From Ursus arctos (taxonomy: Eukaryota; Chordata; Mammalia; Carnivora; Ursidae), in the NCBI RefSeq assembly GCF_023065955.2, contig NW_026622808.1, forward strand, positions 31,012,475 through 31,076,474: DNA of 64,000 nucleotides. Reading direction: 5' to 3'. The translations under genes were made by a program, and so were the position numbers. Below are positions 50,301 to 56,105 of this stretch, piece after piece; position 1 is the stretch's first letter, and the number at the start of each line of letters is the position of its first letter. Under the pieces are notes generated by a model that saw only the letters and a program-made list of their open reading frames with translations, made no database searches and had not been told where the DNA came from.

Positions 50301-53283
50301 TCCCTGCAGCTGGGCCTCGAGCCCATTTGTGATTCCACAGCACCCAGGGCCCAAGACTCTTAACCTCCTAGGCTTCTTACTTCCTCATCTTCTACCGCCT
50401 CAGGGCCATATTCCCTCAGGGTCAATGAGGACCACAGCTATGTATCACAAGCGGGATACATTACAATGTGTGGGCATCGACACTAAACAGACTTTTAAAC
50501 ATAAGATCTAAAACTTGCAGACAGGGAGCATTCCAGTCACATGGGCGAAGTTTACATACGGTGATAGATTCTTTCTACAGATTTTCAAGCCATCTCAGAC
50601 TGAACTAGTTTGTAAAACTTTCCCAAGAAAGCTGCTTTTAATTTGTTAAGACGACCAAACTCTAGGGGTGCCTGGGTGGCTCCGTTGTTAAGCGTCTGCC
50701 TTCAGCTCAGGTCATGATCCCAGGGTCCTGGGATCGAGCCCCGCACTGGGCTCCCTGCTCCGCTGGGAGCCTGCTTCTTCCTCTCCCACTCCCCCTGCTT
50801 GTGTTCCCTCTCTCACTGGCTGTCTCTAATAAATAAATAAAATCTTAAAAAAAAAAAAGATTTTATTTATTTATTTGACAGAGAGAGAGACAGCCAGTGA
50901 GAGAGGGAACACAAGCAGGGGGAGTGGGAGAGGAAGAAGCAGGCTCATAGCGGAGGAGCCTGATGTGGGGCTCGATCCCATAACGCTGGGATCACGCCCT
51001 GAGCCGAAGGCAGACGCTTAACCGCTGTGCCACCCAGGCGCCCCAATAAATAAATAAAATCTTAAAAAAAAAAAAAAAAAAAAGAGTCTGTTTCTTAAAA
51101 AAAAAAAAAAAGACGATCAAACTCTACTCCATTTTTTCGTGCTCTATGTAAATAACTCTATACTAGACTAGGAAGAGTAGACTGATTTGCTGGTAGAATG
51201 AACGGAAGTAGCTCCTAGCAGGTAGCCAAGCGAAAAGCATTTGGACTCCGCCAAATTCATAAGGACATTATCTTCCAAGCTAATGTTTGAGAGATCTGAA
51301 ACAGGATAAGAGTTTAATCCCCATGACCTATAGAGAACCACAGCCATTGAATCTTCCTATGAAGGTAAGATTATAGAACTTTGGATCAAGTCATGCCCAC
51401 AATATCACCAAGCAAATAACCGGTTTTCCATCCTAAGAATATGGAGATAGACAAATAAGCAAACAGAAGTTAGCATGTGAGATTATCTTGTCTTTCATTC
51501 ACCATAAAATACTTGCATTGCTATCTCCAGGAAGGGTTCTGTGGGTTCGTATGTAAAACAACCGACAATTAACTAAATTACCATTGTATCCGTCGAGGGC
51601 CTGAGCAACCACATCCTTCGCGACTGTCTCATAAACCAAGTCCTGGGAGGCATTGTGGAGAACTCCATCCAGCTTGAACGACCAGTCCGTCTGCTTGTTA
51701 TTGACAACTCCTCTCTGAAGATCTTTTTTTAAGTGAATATCAATGCTCTAGGAGGAGGGGAAGAGAGAGAGTTAGTGTTTAGGAAACCAGTATGAAAAAC
51801 TGGCTGCCAGCTGAGGCCTGACCTGGAGAAAATAGAGGAAGTAAACTTTAGGAAGAACAGGGACTCCCACCAACGGGCTGATATTCCAATGAGTTCTTTG
51901 GGATGGGAGAAGGAAGCTCCCGCAGAGAGGCCACACAACCCTGGAGGAGGAAGGATCAGGAGACTGGCACACTTAACTAGTTTCAGGACTTGTCACCCTA
52001 GGTTACAGGGTGCTGTTTGCCTTGGTTCAAGCACATTTATCATGTTTCTATTGAACAAGCTTTAGACACCCTCACTAAGCACAGGGAGGCCTTGGATTAG
52101 GCCAGAGAGAACAGCGGGCTTGGTGACAGAGGCCTGGGCTTGGGCCACATCTCTTACATGCTACGGTCCATTGTGAGTAATGATGAATTAACAGCCACAG
52201 AAAAGGCTCTTCATGGCTTCTCAGACATAGCTCCTCACTGGTATTACAGCAACTCCAAGGTGCCTACCCACTTGTAATCAGCATATTTTTAGGTGCACAG
52301 ATTTCTAAAATATATATATTAGATTTTGAGATCCCTCCATAGCAAGCCACCGTGGCAGCAGCTGGGTTAGGAACCCATTGCATTAGATCAATGGTAGACT
52401 CCAATCTTCACTATGGGGACTTCTGATGTAAAGAGCCCCTTGCTGGAATTTTATCCTGGATGCCCTAATCCAAGAGTCAAGACACAGCCACATGTAGAAA
52501 AAGTAAGATCAAGAAAGAGAGGCTTGGTCCATTTACACGAGAAATGCTCTGCCCTTCTATGTTCGCTGAAACCATGCCCAGTGTGAGCTTTTTTCTGACT
52601 GCCAAGACTTGCAAAGCTTGGGGAGTTTGCACTTGAATTCTTCCCTTGAAGAACGTCTCAGTGCTGCCCATAGTGGATTCACAGCTGTTTGCTGAATGAA
52701 AACAGGACTCTCTCAACCTGTCCCAAGTCTGTCTTGGGCTTCAGAAAGGTTGTCAGAGAGTAGTAAAGGGATGGGGACAGATATATCTTTCTGGTTCTCT
52801 CGATAAGAGTTTCTCCCACTCTCCTGGTTTGGTAAGTTTAACAGTTATCAACTTAAGACATTCTACCTGGACCCCCAGGGAGATTACGTAACAGCAGATC
52901 TGATCACCAGAAAGTTTTACGAGCGTGGACAAAGGTCAGCTTTTCTGTATCAGATGCAAGGATGAAGGTAAACGTTATTAACCAAAAATGTACTTTAAAA
53001 TGGGAGTTTCAAGAGTTTCCTCATCAAAAGCGATTCAAGGGGAGTGGTTTGGACTTGCTGGACTCTGGAGTCCATCTGAACTTTCAACAATTCTGTCTGG
53101 GTCCTTAAAGGCTGTTTGGAAACAGGGTCACGCTGTAGTGAGGGGGGACAGAGAGGACCAGGCTGGTGAAGGCAAGCTCGTTCCACTTACTTTGTTGTCA
53201 TCTCCGTATTTGATCATGTCGTGGGCAAAGTCGTCGGTGGGTTTGACGCGGACAAATGCATGAACTTTTTTCCTAGTGCCCAT
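9660..53283 (-). CDS. KIF9: KIF9, kinesin family member 9 (complete coding region, 20 coding exons)
   Basis: Kinesin-9 motor. Family knowledge: an ATP-driven microtubule motor of motile cilia and sperm flagella, linked to the central apparatus (orthologue of algal KLP1), also reported at macrophage podosomes. Coding exons in transcript order, all descending: 53283-53191, 51747-51582, 49396-49290, 47488-47264, 40756-40673, 40562-40470, 39492-39345, 38298-38234, 36010-35933, 30263-30195, 29453-29349, 27797-27742, 26759-26669, 26178-26045, 24699-24508, 22695-22481, 19064-18888, 18592-18477, 18206-18102, 9710-9660. They sum to 2370 nt, 789 residues, matching the roughly 790 of the mammalian protein as I recall it. 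The N-terminal motor domain (about 1-340) has P-loop GQTGAGKT (93-100), switch I NKNSSRSH (210-217) and switch II DLAGSE (245-250). A neck coiled coil, a Lys/Ser-rich linker and C-terminal coiled coils follow. No frameshift or premature stop is seen. The coordinates span introns. Confidence 0.96.
9953..10142 (-). repeat. CanSINE
   Basis: TTTAAAGATATTTATTTGAG start and GCCACTCAGGTGCC end. Confidence 0.88.
10455..11060. mobile_element. L1 fragment (old)
   Basis: Resembles the common L1M stretch with TGTGGTAAAATCCACACTAC, AGTGTACAGCTCAGTGG and CCTTGGCAACCACCATTC. The sequence is decayed. Confidence 0.65.
11078..11175 (-). repeat. Short tRNA-Lys-only SINE
   Basis: AAGTAAACTCTACACCACAC followed by GCTCTACCGACTGAGCCAGC. 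tRNA-like unit without the long CanSINE body. Confidence 0.8.
11330..11373. repeat. (CA)n microsatellite
   Basis: 44 bp perfect CA repeat. Confidence 0.97.
11957..12341 (+). mobile_element. Solo LTR, ERVL-MaLR type
   Basis: TGTTACGGACTGAATG ... GCTGACTAAGGCA. The layout (TTATAAAAAGAGG, CCATGTGAGCACACAGC, CTTGATCTTGGACTTCC) matches old MaLR LTRs. No internal coding region adjoins it. Confidence 0.65.
12730..12955 (-). repeat. CanSINE with TSD
   Basis: Element 12744-12941. AGAATGTACTTGTT repeats at both ends. Confidence 0.9.
13488..13590 (-). repeat. Short tRNA-Lys-only SINE
   Basis: TAAGTAATCTCTACACCCGA with CTGAGCCAGCCAGGC at the head end. Confidence 0.8.
13597..13765. mobile_element. MER20-like hAT relic
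   Basis: AGAAATGCAGACTCTCGGGC and CCACCCCAGGACC are typical of MER20-class elements. Confidence 0.55.
13820..14960 (+). mobile_element. L1 ORF2 3'-region fragment, interrupted by a SINE
   Basis: Resembles L1 reverse-transcriptase-region DNA: GGAAAGGAAGAAGTAAAACT, GCATCAAAAAGAATAAAATA. Many frame breaks. A CanSINE is inserted at 14476-14679. Confidence 0.75.
14463..14692 (+). repeat. CanSINE with TSD
   Basis: Element 14476-14679, ursid-type body. AAAAAGAGGAACA flanks both ends. Confidence 0.92.
15685..16015. mobile_element. MER20-like relic split by a CanSINE
   Basis: CTACTCAAAGCGTGGTCCTG before and AGAAATGCAGAATTCCAGGC after a SINE at 15753-15945. The two halves join as one element. Confidence 0.6.
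15753..15945 (+). repeat. CanSINE
   Basis: GCGCCTGGGTGGCTCCGCAG head and AAATAAAGTAATAAATAAG tail. Confidence 0.88.
16073..16307 (-). repeat. CanSINE with TSD
   Basis: Element 16090-16290. CAGAAGAAGGGCTTTCT duplicated. Confidence 0.92.
16380..16563 (+). repeat. CanSINE
   Basis: GGGGCGCCTAGGTGGCTTAG head and AAATAAATAAATAAAATC tail. Confidence 0.9.
16575..17170 (+). mobile_element. L1 3'-region fragment
   Basis: AAAAATATTTGCAACTCACA and ATATGAGAAGCTCAACTTC resemble L1 3' end sequence, decayed. Confidence 0.65.
17412..17640 (+). repeat. CanSINE with diverged TSD
   Basis: Element about 17428-17623. AAGAACGGCCTGTGG and AAGAACAGCCTATGG flank it. Confidence 0.9.
18102..18206 (-). CDS. KIF9: KIF9 coding exon 19 (residues 739-773)
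   Basis: 105 nt, phase 0. GEDDQDKFSQLQQMMLPEGP, then DSISFYNAKVKTEQK. Donor is AAG|gtaact. Confidence 0.94.
18477..18592 (-). CDS. KIF9: KIF9 coding exon 18 (residues 700-738)
   Basis: 116 nt. EFDIWYNESFFIPEDMQVSL followed by KPGSSIRPGMVPVSRLVSL. Glu700 is split with exon 17. Donor is CTG|gtgagt. Confidence 0.94.
18888..19064 (-). CDS. KIF9: KIF9 coding exon 17 (residues 641-699), coiled coil
   Basis: 177 nt. EEEFLLILKLKDLKKQYRAE and DLRDLKAEIQYCQHLVDQ form a likely coiled coil. The acceptor CTGCAG is followed at once by GTGAGT, itself a perfect donor. The real donor (ACGG|gtgtgc) is weak. Skipping this exon would keep the reading frame. Confidence 0.93.
19330..19558 (-). repeat. CanSINE with TSD
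   Basis: Element 19346-19542. CTGCACACTTAACTTT duplicated. Confidence 0.92.
20544..20720 (+). repeat. CanSINE
   Basis: GGGGCTCCTGGGAGGCTCAG head and AAATAAATAGATAAAGTC tail. Confidence 0.88.
20756..20981 (-). repeat. CanSINE with TSD
   Basis: Element 20775-20962. TATTCTATTTTAAGTTTTT duplicated. It lands in the tail of the short SINE that follows. Confidence 0.9.
20982..21078 (-). repeat. Short tRNA-Lys-only SINE
   Basis: GAGTAATCTCTACACCCAAG with GAGCCAGCCAGGTAC at the head end. Confidence 0.8.
22481..22695 (-). CDS. KIF9: KIF9 coding exon 16 (residues 569-640)
   Basis: 215 nt. STPPPKPVAFEDFKNERGSE leads into a charged helical stretch including NERRKRASETTQRINAIK and ends REKQ plus one base of Gly641 (CAAG|gtgaat). 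Confidence 0.94.
23132..23331 (+). repeat. CanSINE
   Basis: GGGTGCCTGGGTGGCTCAGT head, older CTCTTGGTTTTGGCTC body. Confidence 0.88.
23334..23560 (+). repeat. CanSINE
   Basis: GGCCCCTGGGTGGCTCAGC head and a long A/T tail. It lies directly after the previous SINE, in its A-tail. Confidence 0.9.
24017..24267 (+). repeat. CanSINE with TSD
   Basis: Element 24034-24250. AAATGTAAATGTAATTA duplicated. Confidence 0.9.
24508..24699 (-). CDS. KIF9: KIF9 coding exon 15 (residues 505-568), Ser/Pro-rich linker
   Basis: 192 nt. Low-complexity, Ser/Glu/Pro-rich and probably disordered (for example EPLPSDSPKEESRPP). The length is a multiple of three, so skipping it would keep the frame. Donor is CCCAG|gtaacc. 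Confidence 0.92.
24700..26044 (-). other. KIF9: KIF9 intron 14
   Basis: Mostly unique DNA. A minus-oriented MIR relic lies at about 25355-25535. Nothing else is recognised. Confidence 0.6.
25355..25535 (-). repeat. MIR
   Basis: AATTTAGGGAGAAGGAAATG and AAGCACAGAGAGGCTGTCA, minus-oriented MIR. Confidence 0.6.
26045..26178 (-). CDS. KIF9: KIF9 coding exon 14 (residues 461-504), basic segment
   Basis: 134 nt. AGLMDVDGHLVGEPDGQGFG is followed by the basic run KPGKKSKSKKTFKEQL. It ends two bases into Ser505. The Lys-rich run looks like a nuclear-localisation or microtubule-contact patch; that role is inference. Confidence 0.93.
26669..26759 (-). CDS. KIF9: KIF9 coding exon 13 (residues 430-460)
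   Basis: 91 nt. QQEQEVESALRRKYTLIDKN, then DFAAISAVQK. It completes Ser430 and ends on a codon (AAG|gtatgc). Confidence 0.93.
26840..27072 (+). repeat. CanSINE with TSD
   Basis: Element 26854-27058, ursid-type. AGAAGTCATTTGGG duplicated. Confidence 0.93.
27742..27797 (-). CDS. KIF9: KIF9 coding exon 12 (residues 412-429)
   Basis: 56 nt. IINLRQIQEVFNQFRVVL plus two bases of Ser430 (CTGAG|gtaagg). The split codon is completed by coding exon 13, which confirms this small exon. Confidence 0.93.
27882..28108 (-). repeat. CanSINE with TSD
   Basis: Element 27898-28092. CTCCTTGGCTAACTTT duplicated. Confidence 0.93.
28219..28425 (+). repeat. CanSINE, older subtype
   Basis: GGGCGCCTGGGTGGCACAGT head and CGACTCTTGGTTTCGGCTC body. 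Confidence 0.88.
28430..29348 (-). other. KIF9: Distal part of KIF9 intron 11
   Basis: Unique sequence with a G10 run at 28743-28752. No repeat or exon recognised. Confidence 0.5.
29349..29453 (-). CDS. KIF9: KIF9 coding exon 11 (residues 377-411)
   Basis: 105 nt, phase 0. Encodes ANRTLVNYDPMDEIQIAEIN and QVRRYLEGTLDEID. No catalytic motif; a kinesin-9-specific region after the neck. Confidence 0.93.
29454..30194 (-). other. KIF9: KIF9 intron 10
   Basis: C-rich, repeat-free intron. The sense strand is strongly G-rich. No exon or known element seen. Confidence 0.55.
30195..30263 (-). CDS. KIF9: KIF9 coding exon 10 (residues 354-376), neck coiled coil
   Basis: 69 nt, phase 0. RMVKNLEKELALLKQELA has leucines at heptad spacing, consistent with a dimerising neck coiled coil. 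Donor is CTG|gtaagg. Confidence 0.94.
30690..31063 (+). repeat. L2 fragment
   Basis: TACCTCCTTCAAGTCTTTGT and CATAGCACTTATCACCAACA are L2 3'-region sequence. Confidence 0.65.
31064..31245. mobile_element. hAT-Charlie (MER3-like) relic
   Basis: CAGTGCTGTCTAATAGAACT and GTAGCTACTGGACACGTGAA. The class is recognised; the exact subfamily is uncertain. Confidence 0.6.
31603..31742 (-). repeat. Old CanSINE
   Basis: TGAACTCATGACCCTGAGAT and GCTCAACCGACTGGGTCATC, minus orientation, diverged. Confidence 0.75.
31925..32368. mobile_element. L1 fragment
   Basis: GAGGTGTACAACATGATATA, CCAACATCTCCCCTTTCCTC and GGTCCATCCATGTTGTTGCA resemble an old L1 region. Confidence 0.65.
32369..32498 (-). repeat. Short tRNA-Lys-only SINE with TSD
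   Basis: Element 32381-32486. CTAGACTCACTT duplicated, inserted into the L1 fragment's flank. Confidence 0.85.
32545..32665 (+). repeat. L2/MIR3-type 3' end
   Basis: GTGTCTGGCACATGGTAAGT and AGCTCTTTGAGGACAGAGAT are typical. Confidence 0.6.
33583..33618. repeat. (CCCCA)n repeat, G-quadruplex candidate on minus strand
   Basis: Six C-runs of 4-5 separated by one or two bases. The KIF9 sense strand therefore carries six consecutive G-runs. Confidence 0.85.
34745..34915 (-). repeat. MIR
   Basis: ATCAAAGACACTGAGGCTTA with an adjoining MIR-like core, minus orientation. Confidence 0.5.
34945..35130. mobile_element. MER20-like relic containing a CAG microsatellite
   Basis: GGTTCTCAAGCATGGCCCCA, then (CAG) repeats at 34972-34993, then ACTAGAAATGTGAATCCTTA. 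The CAG run sits where MER20 has CAGCAGCATCAGCATC. Confidence 0.6.
35933..36010 (-). CDS. KIF9: KIF9 coding exon 9 (residues 328-353)
   Basis: 78 nt, phase 0. LSSLRFASRMK is the end of the motor domain (alpha-6 and neck linker), then LVTTEPAINEKYDAE. Donor is GAG|gtacta. Confidence 0.94.
36011..38233 (-). other. KIF9: KIF9 intron 8
   Basis: No CanSINE. A MIR relic lies at 36470-36545 and an L2-like stretch at about 37470-37660. Two long plus-strand open frames (36545-37285 and 37096-37866) cross it but look non-coding. Confidence 0.6.
38234..38298 (-). CDS. KIF9: KIF9 coding exon 8 (residues 306-327)
   Basis: 65 nt. Encodes GNCNMVLLTNIYGEAAQLEE, a late motor-domain strand and helix. Acceptor is CTGCAG|GG and donor is ACG|gtacgt. 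Confidence 0.95.
38379..38766 (+). mobile_element. Solo LTR, ERVL-MaLR type
   Basis: ATGGATTGAGTGTTTGTGTC, TGCCATGTGAAGGCACGGC and GAGCTGACTCAGACA match the same old LTR class as at 11957. No proviral genes adjoin it. Confidence 0.65.
39345..39492 (-). CDS. KIF9: KIF9 coding exon 7 (residues 257-305)
   Basis: 148 nt. Contains EATYINKSLSFLEQAIIALG and HIPFRQCKLTHALKDSL, the alpha-4/L12/alpha-5 microtubule-binding region. It ends one base into Gly306 (TTAG|gtgagg). Confidence 0.96.
39625..40145. repeat. Degenerate short-period array interrupted by a SINE
   Basis: Loose repetition of ACACTCATAGGAATGCTC-like and TATGAATAC-like words either side of the CanSINE at 39828-40030. No known family. 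Confidence 0.35.
39814..40044 (+). repeat. CanSINE with TSD
   Basis: Element 39828-40030. AAATGCACGTAGGA / AAATGCACATAGGA flank it. Confidence 0.9.
40165..40290 (-). repeat. MIR
   Basis: GAGCCCTTACTGAGGGCC and CAACAATCCCATTAGGTAG, minus orientation. Confidence 0.6.
40470..40562 (-). CDS. KIF9: KIF9 coding exon 6 (residues 226-256), switch II
   Basis: 93 nt, phase 0. Encodes KINLVDLAGSERLGKSG; DLAGSE at 245-250 is switch II. The donor gtaagt is consensus. It is only 110 bp from coding exon 5. Confidence 0.96.
40673..40756 (-). CDS. KIF9: KIF9 coding exon 5 (residues 198-225), switch I
   Basis: 84 nt, phase 0. GETNRIIASHTMNKNSSRSH carries switch I (NKNSSRSH, residues 210-217), including the Ser and Arg that contact nucleotide. 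CIFTIYVE ends the exon before gtgagc. Confidence 0.96.
40998..41202 (+). repeat. CanSINE with TSD
   Basis: Element 41014-41186. AATTAAGAGTCTTAGA duplicated. Confidence 0.92.
41612..41725 (-). repeat. Short tRNA-Lys-only SINE
   Basis: AAGTCATCTGCACACCCAAC and ACCAACTGAGCCAGGCAGG. Confidence 0.8.
41769..42005 (-). repeat. CanSINE with TSD
   Basis: Element 41782-41992. AGTGAACATGTTA duplicated. Confidence 0.9.
43363..43579 (+). repeat. CanSINE with TSD
   Basis: Element about 43375-43567. AAAAAGAGGGCA duplicated. Confidence 0.9.
43700..43865 (+). mobile_element. L1 ORF2 fragment, upstream part
   Basis: AGCATGAATAGACCAACTAC and TCACTGGTGAATTCTACC are typical of L1 ORF2 DNA. It continues after the SINE dimer. 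Confidence 0.7.
43853..44275 (-). repeat. CanSINE dimer (two bodies, one head)
   Basis: TCTACCCCTGGATTTTT flanks the whole unit as target duplication. Inside are two body-plus-A-tail units in minus orientation (about 43866-44046 and 44047-44257). Only the second has the tRNA-like head. Confidence 0.85.
44260..45135 (+). mobile_element. L1 3'-region fragment with A-rich tract
   Basis: TTTTTGTTCATCAAATAACA and GATATTTGCAATACGTATAG, then TCAATAAGCACATGAAAAGA. A long A-rich run lies at about 44512-44548. Confidence 0.7.
45148..45315 (+). repeat. CanSINE
   Basis: GGGTGCCTGGGTGGCTCAGT head. Slightly shortened body, A-rich tail. Confidence 0.9.
45590..46380. mobile_element. L1 fragment split by a CanSINE
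   Basis: TTTATTGACACATAATTTAA, GTTGTGCAACCATCACCACG and ATTGCTGAGTAGTTTTCCAT. Interrupted by the SINE at 45888-46043. Confidence 0.7.
45888..46043 (-). repeat. CanSINE, internally deleted
   Basis: Starts AAAAGACTTTATTTATTT and ends GCCACCCAGGCGCC. It lacks about 40 bp of the body. Confidence 0.9.
46375..46591 (+). repeat. CanSINE with TSD
   Basis: Element 46390-46576. AAGAGTTCCAACCTA duplicated. Confidence 0.93.
46742..46982 (+). repeat. CanSINE with 20-bp TSD
   Basis: Element 46762-46962, ursid-type. AAGAAAAAAATTGCATTGGG duplicated exactly, so probably a young insertion. Confidence 0.94.
47156..47240. repeat. (GGGA/GGAA)n purine tract
   Basis: 85 bp of almost pure purine on the plus strand, ending about 23 bp from the KIF9 exon 4 donor. 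Confidence 0.95.
47264..47488 (-). CDS. KIF9: KIF9 coding exon 4 (residues 123-197)
   Basis: 225 nt, phase 0 at both ends. Contains VRVSYLEIYNESLFDLL, the conserved kinesin beta-4/alpha-2 segment. Donor is GAG|gtgaga. A long pyrimidine-rich tract (purine-rich on the plus strand) begins about 23 nt into the following intron. Confidence 0.95.
47790..47950 (-). repeat. MIR
   Basis: GATCACTCAGCTACTGAGAG and CATCTGTGGAAAGCTCC, minus orientation. Confidence 0.5.
48108..48620. mobile_element. DNA-transposon relic (hAT class, AT-rich core)
   Basis: TTGCTGTCCAACATAGTAGA, ACACCTGAAATGTGGCTGAC and TTTATTTAATTGTAATTAAT. Subfamily not assigned. Confidence 0.5.
49290..49396 (-). CDS. KIF9: KIF9 coding exon 3 (residues 87-122), P-loop
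   Basis: 107 nt. Encodes TIMCYGQTGAGKTYTMTGA; GQTGAGKT at residues 93-100 is the nucleotide-binding P-loop. It completes Gly87 with two bases and ends on a codon (CAGCAG|gtagag). Confidence 0.96.
50648..51126. repeat. Nested inverted CanSINE pair
   Basis: The outer plus-strand SINE starts at 50665, with target duplication AAGACGACCAAACTCTA at 50648-50664 and a one-base variant at 51110-51126. An inner minus-strand SINE (about 50859-51044) is inserted in its tail. AATAAATAAATAAAATCTT is repeated at 50828-50846 and 51045-51063. Confidence 0.92.
51582..51747 (-). CDS. KIF9: KIF9 coding exon 2 (residues 32-86)
   Basis: 166 nt. Starts with SIDIHLKKD and contains DWSFKLDGVLH and QALDGYN, the motor segment just before the P-loop. 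It ends one base into the Gly87 codon (AATG|gtaatt). Acceptor is CTAG|AGC. Confidence 0.95.
51748..53190 (-). other. KIF9: KIF9 intron 1 (between coding exons 1 and 2)
   Basis: No SINE, L1 or other recognised element. Unique sequence throughout. Confidence 0.6.
53191..53283 (-). CDS. KIF9: KIF9 coding exon 1 (residues 1-31)
   Basis: Begins MGTRKKVHAFVRVKPTDD, the first beta strand of the kinesin motor. The exon ends exactly on a codon, followed by the donor gtaagt. An AG acceptor lies only five bases before the ATG (TTTTTAG|CTAGA-ATG), so the 5' UTR must come mainly from at least one upstream noncoding exon. Confidence 0.95.
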
Positions 53284-54202
53284 TCTAGCTAAAAAGAAGA
53301 AAATAGTGCAACTTTCAGCAGGCATCATCAAATGACAATTAGCGGGGAGGTGTCACTCATGAAGAAGATCAGAACAGAGTGACATGCTGTCTGTGTCTTC
53401 CTATCCCACTGAGAGCCAGTCTTTCTTTTTACCCCCTAGCATGGCAGGGTTCTACCCACAGGACACTGCTCGACAAGCACAGGCACACCTACTTTACTGG
53501 CTGACTCATCATTTCCCACCCATGGCCCCCTACGAGACACATATACAAGGCAAAAAGAATGCTCCCTGGAGTGGCCTCATCTTAGACTTGTTTCCTAAAA
53601 AATGTTCTGTAACTGAGTTCACTTACGCTTTGCCTCATTCATTCTATTTTCCTCTAAAATACTTCCTTATGAAATGCATTTAAGCTAATTTTTTCTTCAC
53701 GAACATACGTTACTTCAGATGCAACATCTCCTCTACCTCCATTTGACTGACTTAGACCAGAAAAATGATTCCCTAGAAATATATCTAACCTAGCGCATAA
53801 TCAAATATTCTTTCTTCTCTGGCAGTCCATTGAGAGAAAAAATAGTCCCCTACCTCCTCTTCTTCTCTCAAACCTAACTATATTTTCTTTCAGGGAGACA
53901 CACTTAAATTTGTCTTTCTTTATTTATACTATCACAAATAATGACCGTGTGTAACAAAATGTTAAAATAAATGCTTGGGGTAGCTTCATGGACTAGGATG
54001 TCAGCTTACAGGTGTAAGGATTAGAGACGTAGATTCAGGGAAGTGACCCTCCTACAATGTAAAGCTGTCCTATAATGGAAAAAACTCAAGCAAAGTCAGG
54101 ATGCCAGCTAGCAGAGACGCTACCAAAGGGACTGCTGCATTGCGGAGAGAGTTAATAAATCTCTTAGATCCTGCCTAACTGAAGTATTTTATTAAAATTT
54201 TT

Positions 54203-54371
54203 AAAAATCGAGGGATAGACCGGTGATGGGTAGGATGGAGGGCACGTATTGCATGGTGCACTGGGTGTTATACACAACTAATGAATCATCGAGCCTTACA
54301 TCGGAAACCGGGGATGTACTGTATGGTGACTAACATAATATAATAAAAAATCATTAAAAAAAAATCGAGGG
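54203..54371 (+). mobile_element. Very short L1 3' end with TSD
   Basis: Element 54215-54359: GGGCACGTATTGCATGGTGC, TATGGTGACTAACATAATAT. AAAAATCGAGGG duplicated. Only about 145 bp of the L1 3' end was inserted. Confidence 0.85.
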
Positions 54372-54560
54372 TATCTGAGTGACTCATCTGGTTAAGGGTC
54401 CAACTCTTGGTTTTGACTCAGGTCATGATCTCGGGGTCGTGAGATCGAGCCCCACAACTGCAAGCAGTTTGCTTGAAATTCTTTCCCTCTCCCTCTGCTC
54501 CTCCCCCCACTCACATGCTCTCTCTCTCTCTCAAATAAATAAAATCTTTTTAAAAAATTT
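54369..54560 (+). repeat. CanSINE, diverged
   Basis: GTATCTGAGTGACTCATCTG head and CAACTCTTGGTTTTGACTC body. Confidence 0.85.
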
Positions 54561-55210
54561 AAAAATTGAATGATACAACCAAATGATAACTAATAAAGCT
54601 TCTATTTCATTGGATATCAGTCTCATTGGTAAAATCACACGAGGCCATCTCCTGAGAGTGACTATGTAAAAATATTTAATACTAATTAGAACATTTTGGT
54701 TCCAGCATTGACATAGAGTGGAGAAGCAAAAACGGTCATTAAGCAGAAGGAGTGATCGTGCTCTTTTTATTGCTTTGAGAGGAACTTAAAACTTGGCTCT
54801 TCAGGTGCCTCTTATATACTGATGACAAAGGATTAAATATTGAGAGAAAATGTCAAGAGTTCTAAGGAAAGCTAAGGAAAAATCAATCTCTAATCATCAT
54901 CAATTGCATTAAACCTAGTTAAGTAATACTGGAAAACAAGATGAAAGTCGATGAAAATATATTAAACTTCATTGTTCGAAACTATTGGGGAAATTAACAT
55001 AATACAATTTTAAGTTGTTCAGAGAGGAAACATTTCTCATTTTACATCTAAGTTTTCCTAATATTGATTTAATATTTTTTTCTTTCCTTCTTTTTCAAAC
55101 AATGGGAGCAATATGATCAAGTGGTCTATGGTCGTGTAGTCCTAACACTGGGCTCTCACGTTTTGATAATTTCACTTTTATGGAACTATGCATATAAATA
55201 AAAGAATGTT

Positions 55211-55428
55211 AAAAACTCATTTAGTGGGGCGCCTGGGTAGCTCAGTCGGTTAAGCGTCTGCCTTCGGCTCAGGTCATGATCCCGGGGTCCTGGGATCAAG
55301 CCCCGCAGTGGGCTCCCTGCTCCGCGGGAAGCCTGCTTCTCCTTCTCACACTCCGCTTGCTTGTGTTCCCTCTCTCACTGTCTCTGTCAAATAAATAAAT
55401 AAAATCTTAAAAAAAAAAACTCATTTAG
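55211..55428 (+). repeat. CanSINE with TSD
   Basis: Element 55225-55414. AAAAACTCATTTAG duplicated. Confidence 0.92.
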
Positions 55429-55910
55429 AGTTCATGCTCCAAAAGTATGAAACATACTTGGAATAGAGACTAAGGCCCGAGGGTTCGGCTACGCGCTGCA
55501 TGGTATGCTTCTCTTCTGCCCTCCCTCTCAGGGTTAAACCAGTTCGATAAGAAACGAGGTATTTGCCACTACAATAAGCTGTACCTTCATGAGGCAGGAA
55601 AGAGGAGTTGAGGGCAAAGAAATTTCCTGGATATTTTTGAAAAACAAAATAAACAACCAGCAAAGGCATTTGTTGAATTTATGAGGAGTTAGGGAAACAT
55701 GAGACACATAGGAAGCTGATGCAATTTTATATTCAAATTGGAAAATAGCAACATGATGGTGATTAGAAAAAATAGCTTGCTTGAGCCATTGTAAAGAACC
55801 CTAACAAATCAACTGATACAATGCTTAATATTCTTAAAAAACAAATTGTTAAGACCTTTACTGTAAAGAAAAAGTCATGCATGACAGGGATTTCTTCTCT
55901 GAATTACAGT

Positions 55911-56105
55911 TAATTATTTCACTTTAAAAAAAAAAGACTTTCATTTATTTATTTGAGAGAGAGAGAGCACAGAGGGAGAGTGAGAGAGAGAAGCAGACTC
56001 CCCACGGAGCAGAGAGCCGATCCCAGGACCCTGAGATCATGCCCTGAACCAAAAGCAGACGCCCAACCGACTGAGTGACCCAGGGGCCCCTAATTATTTC
56101 ACTTT
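55911..56105 (-). repeat. CanSINE with TSD
   Basis: Element 55926-56090. TAATTATTTCACTTT duplicated. Confidence 0.9.
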
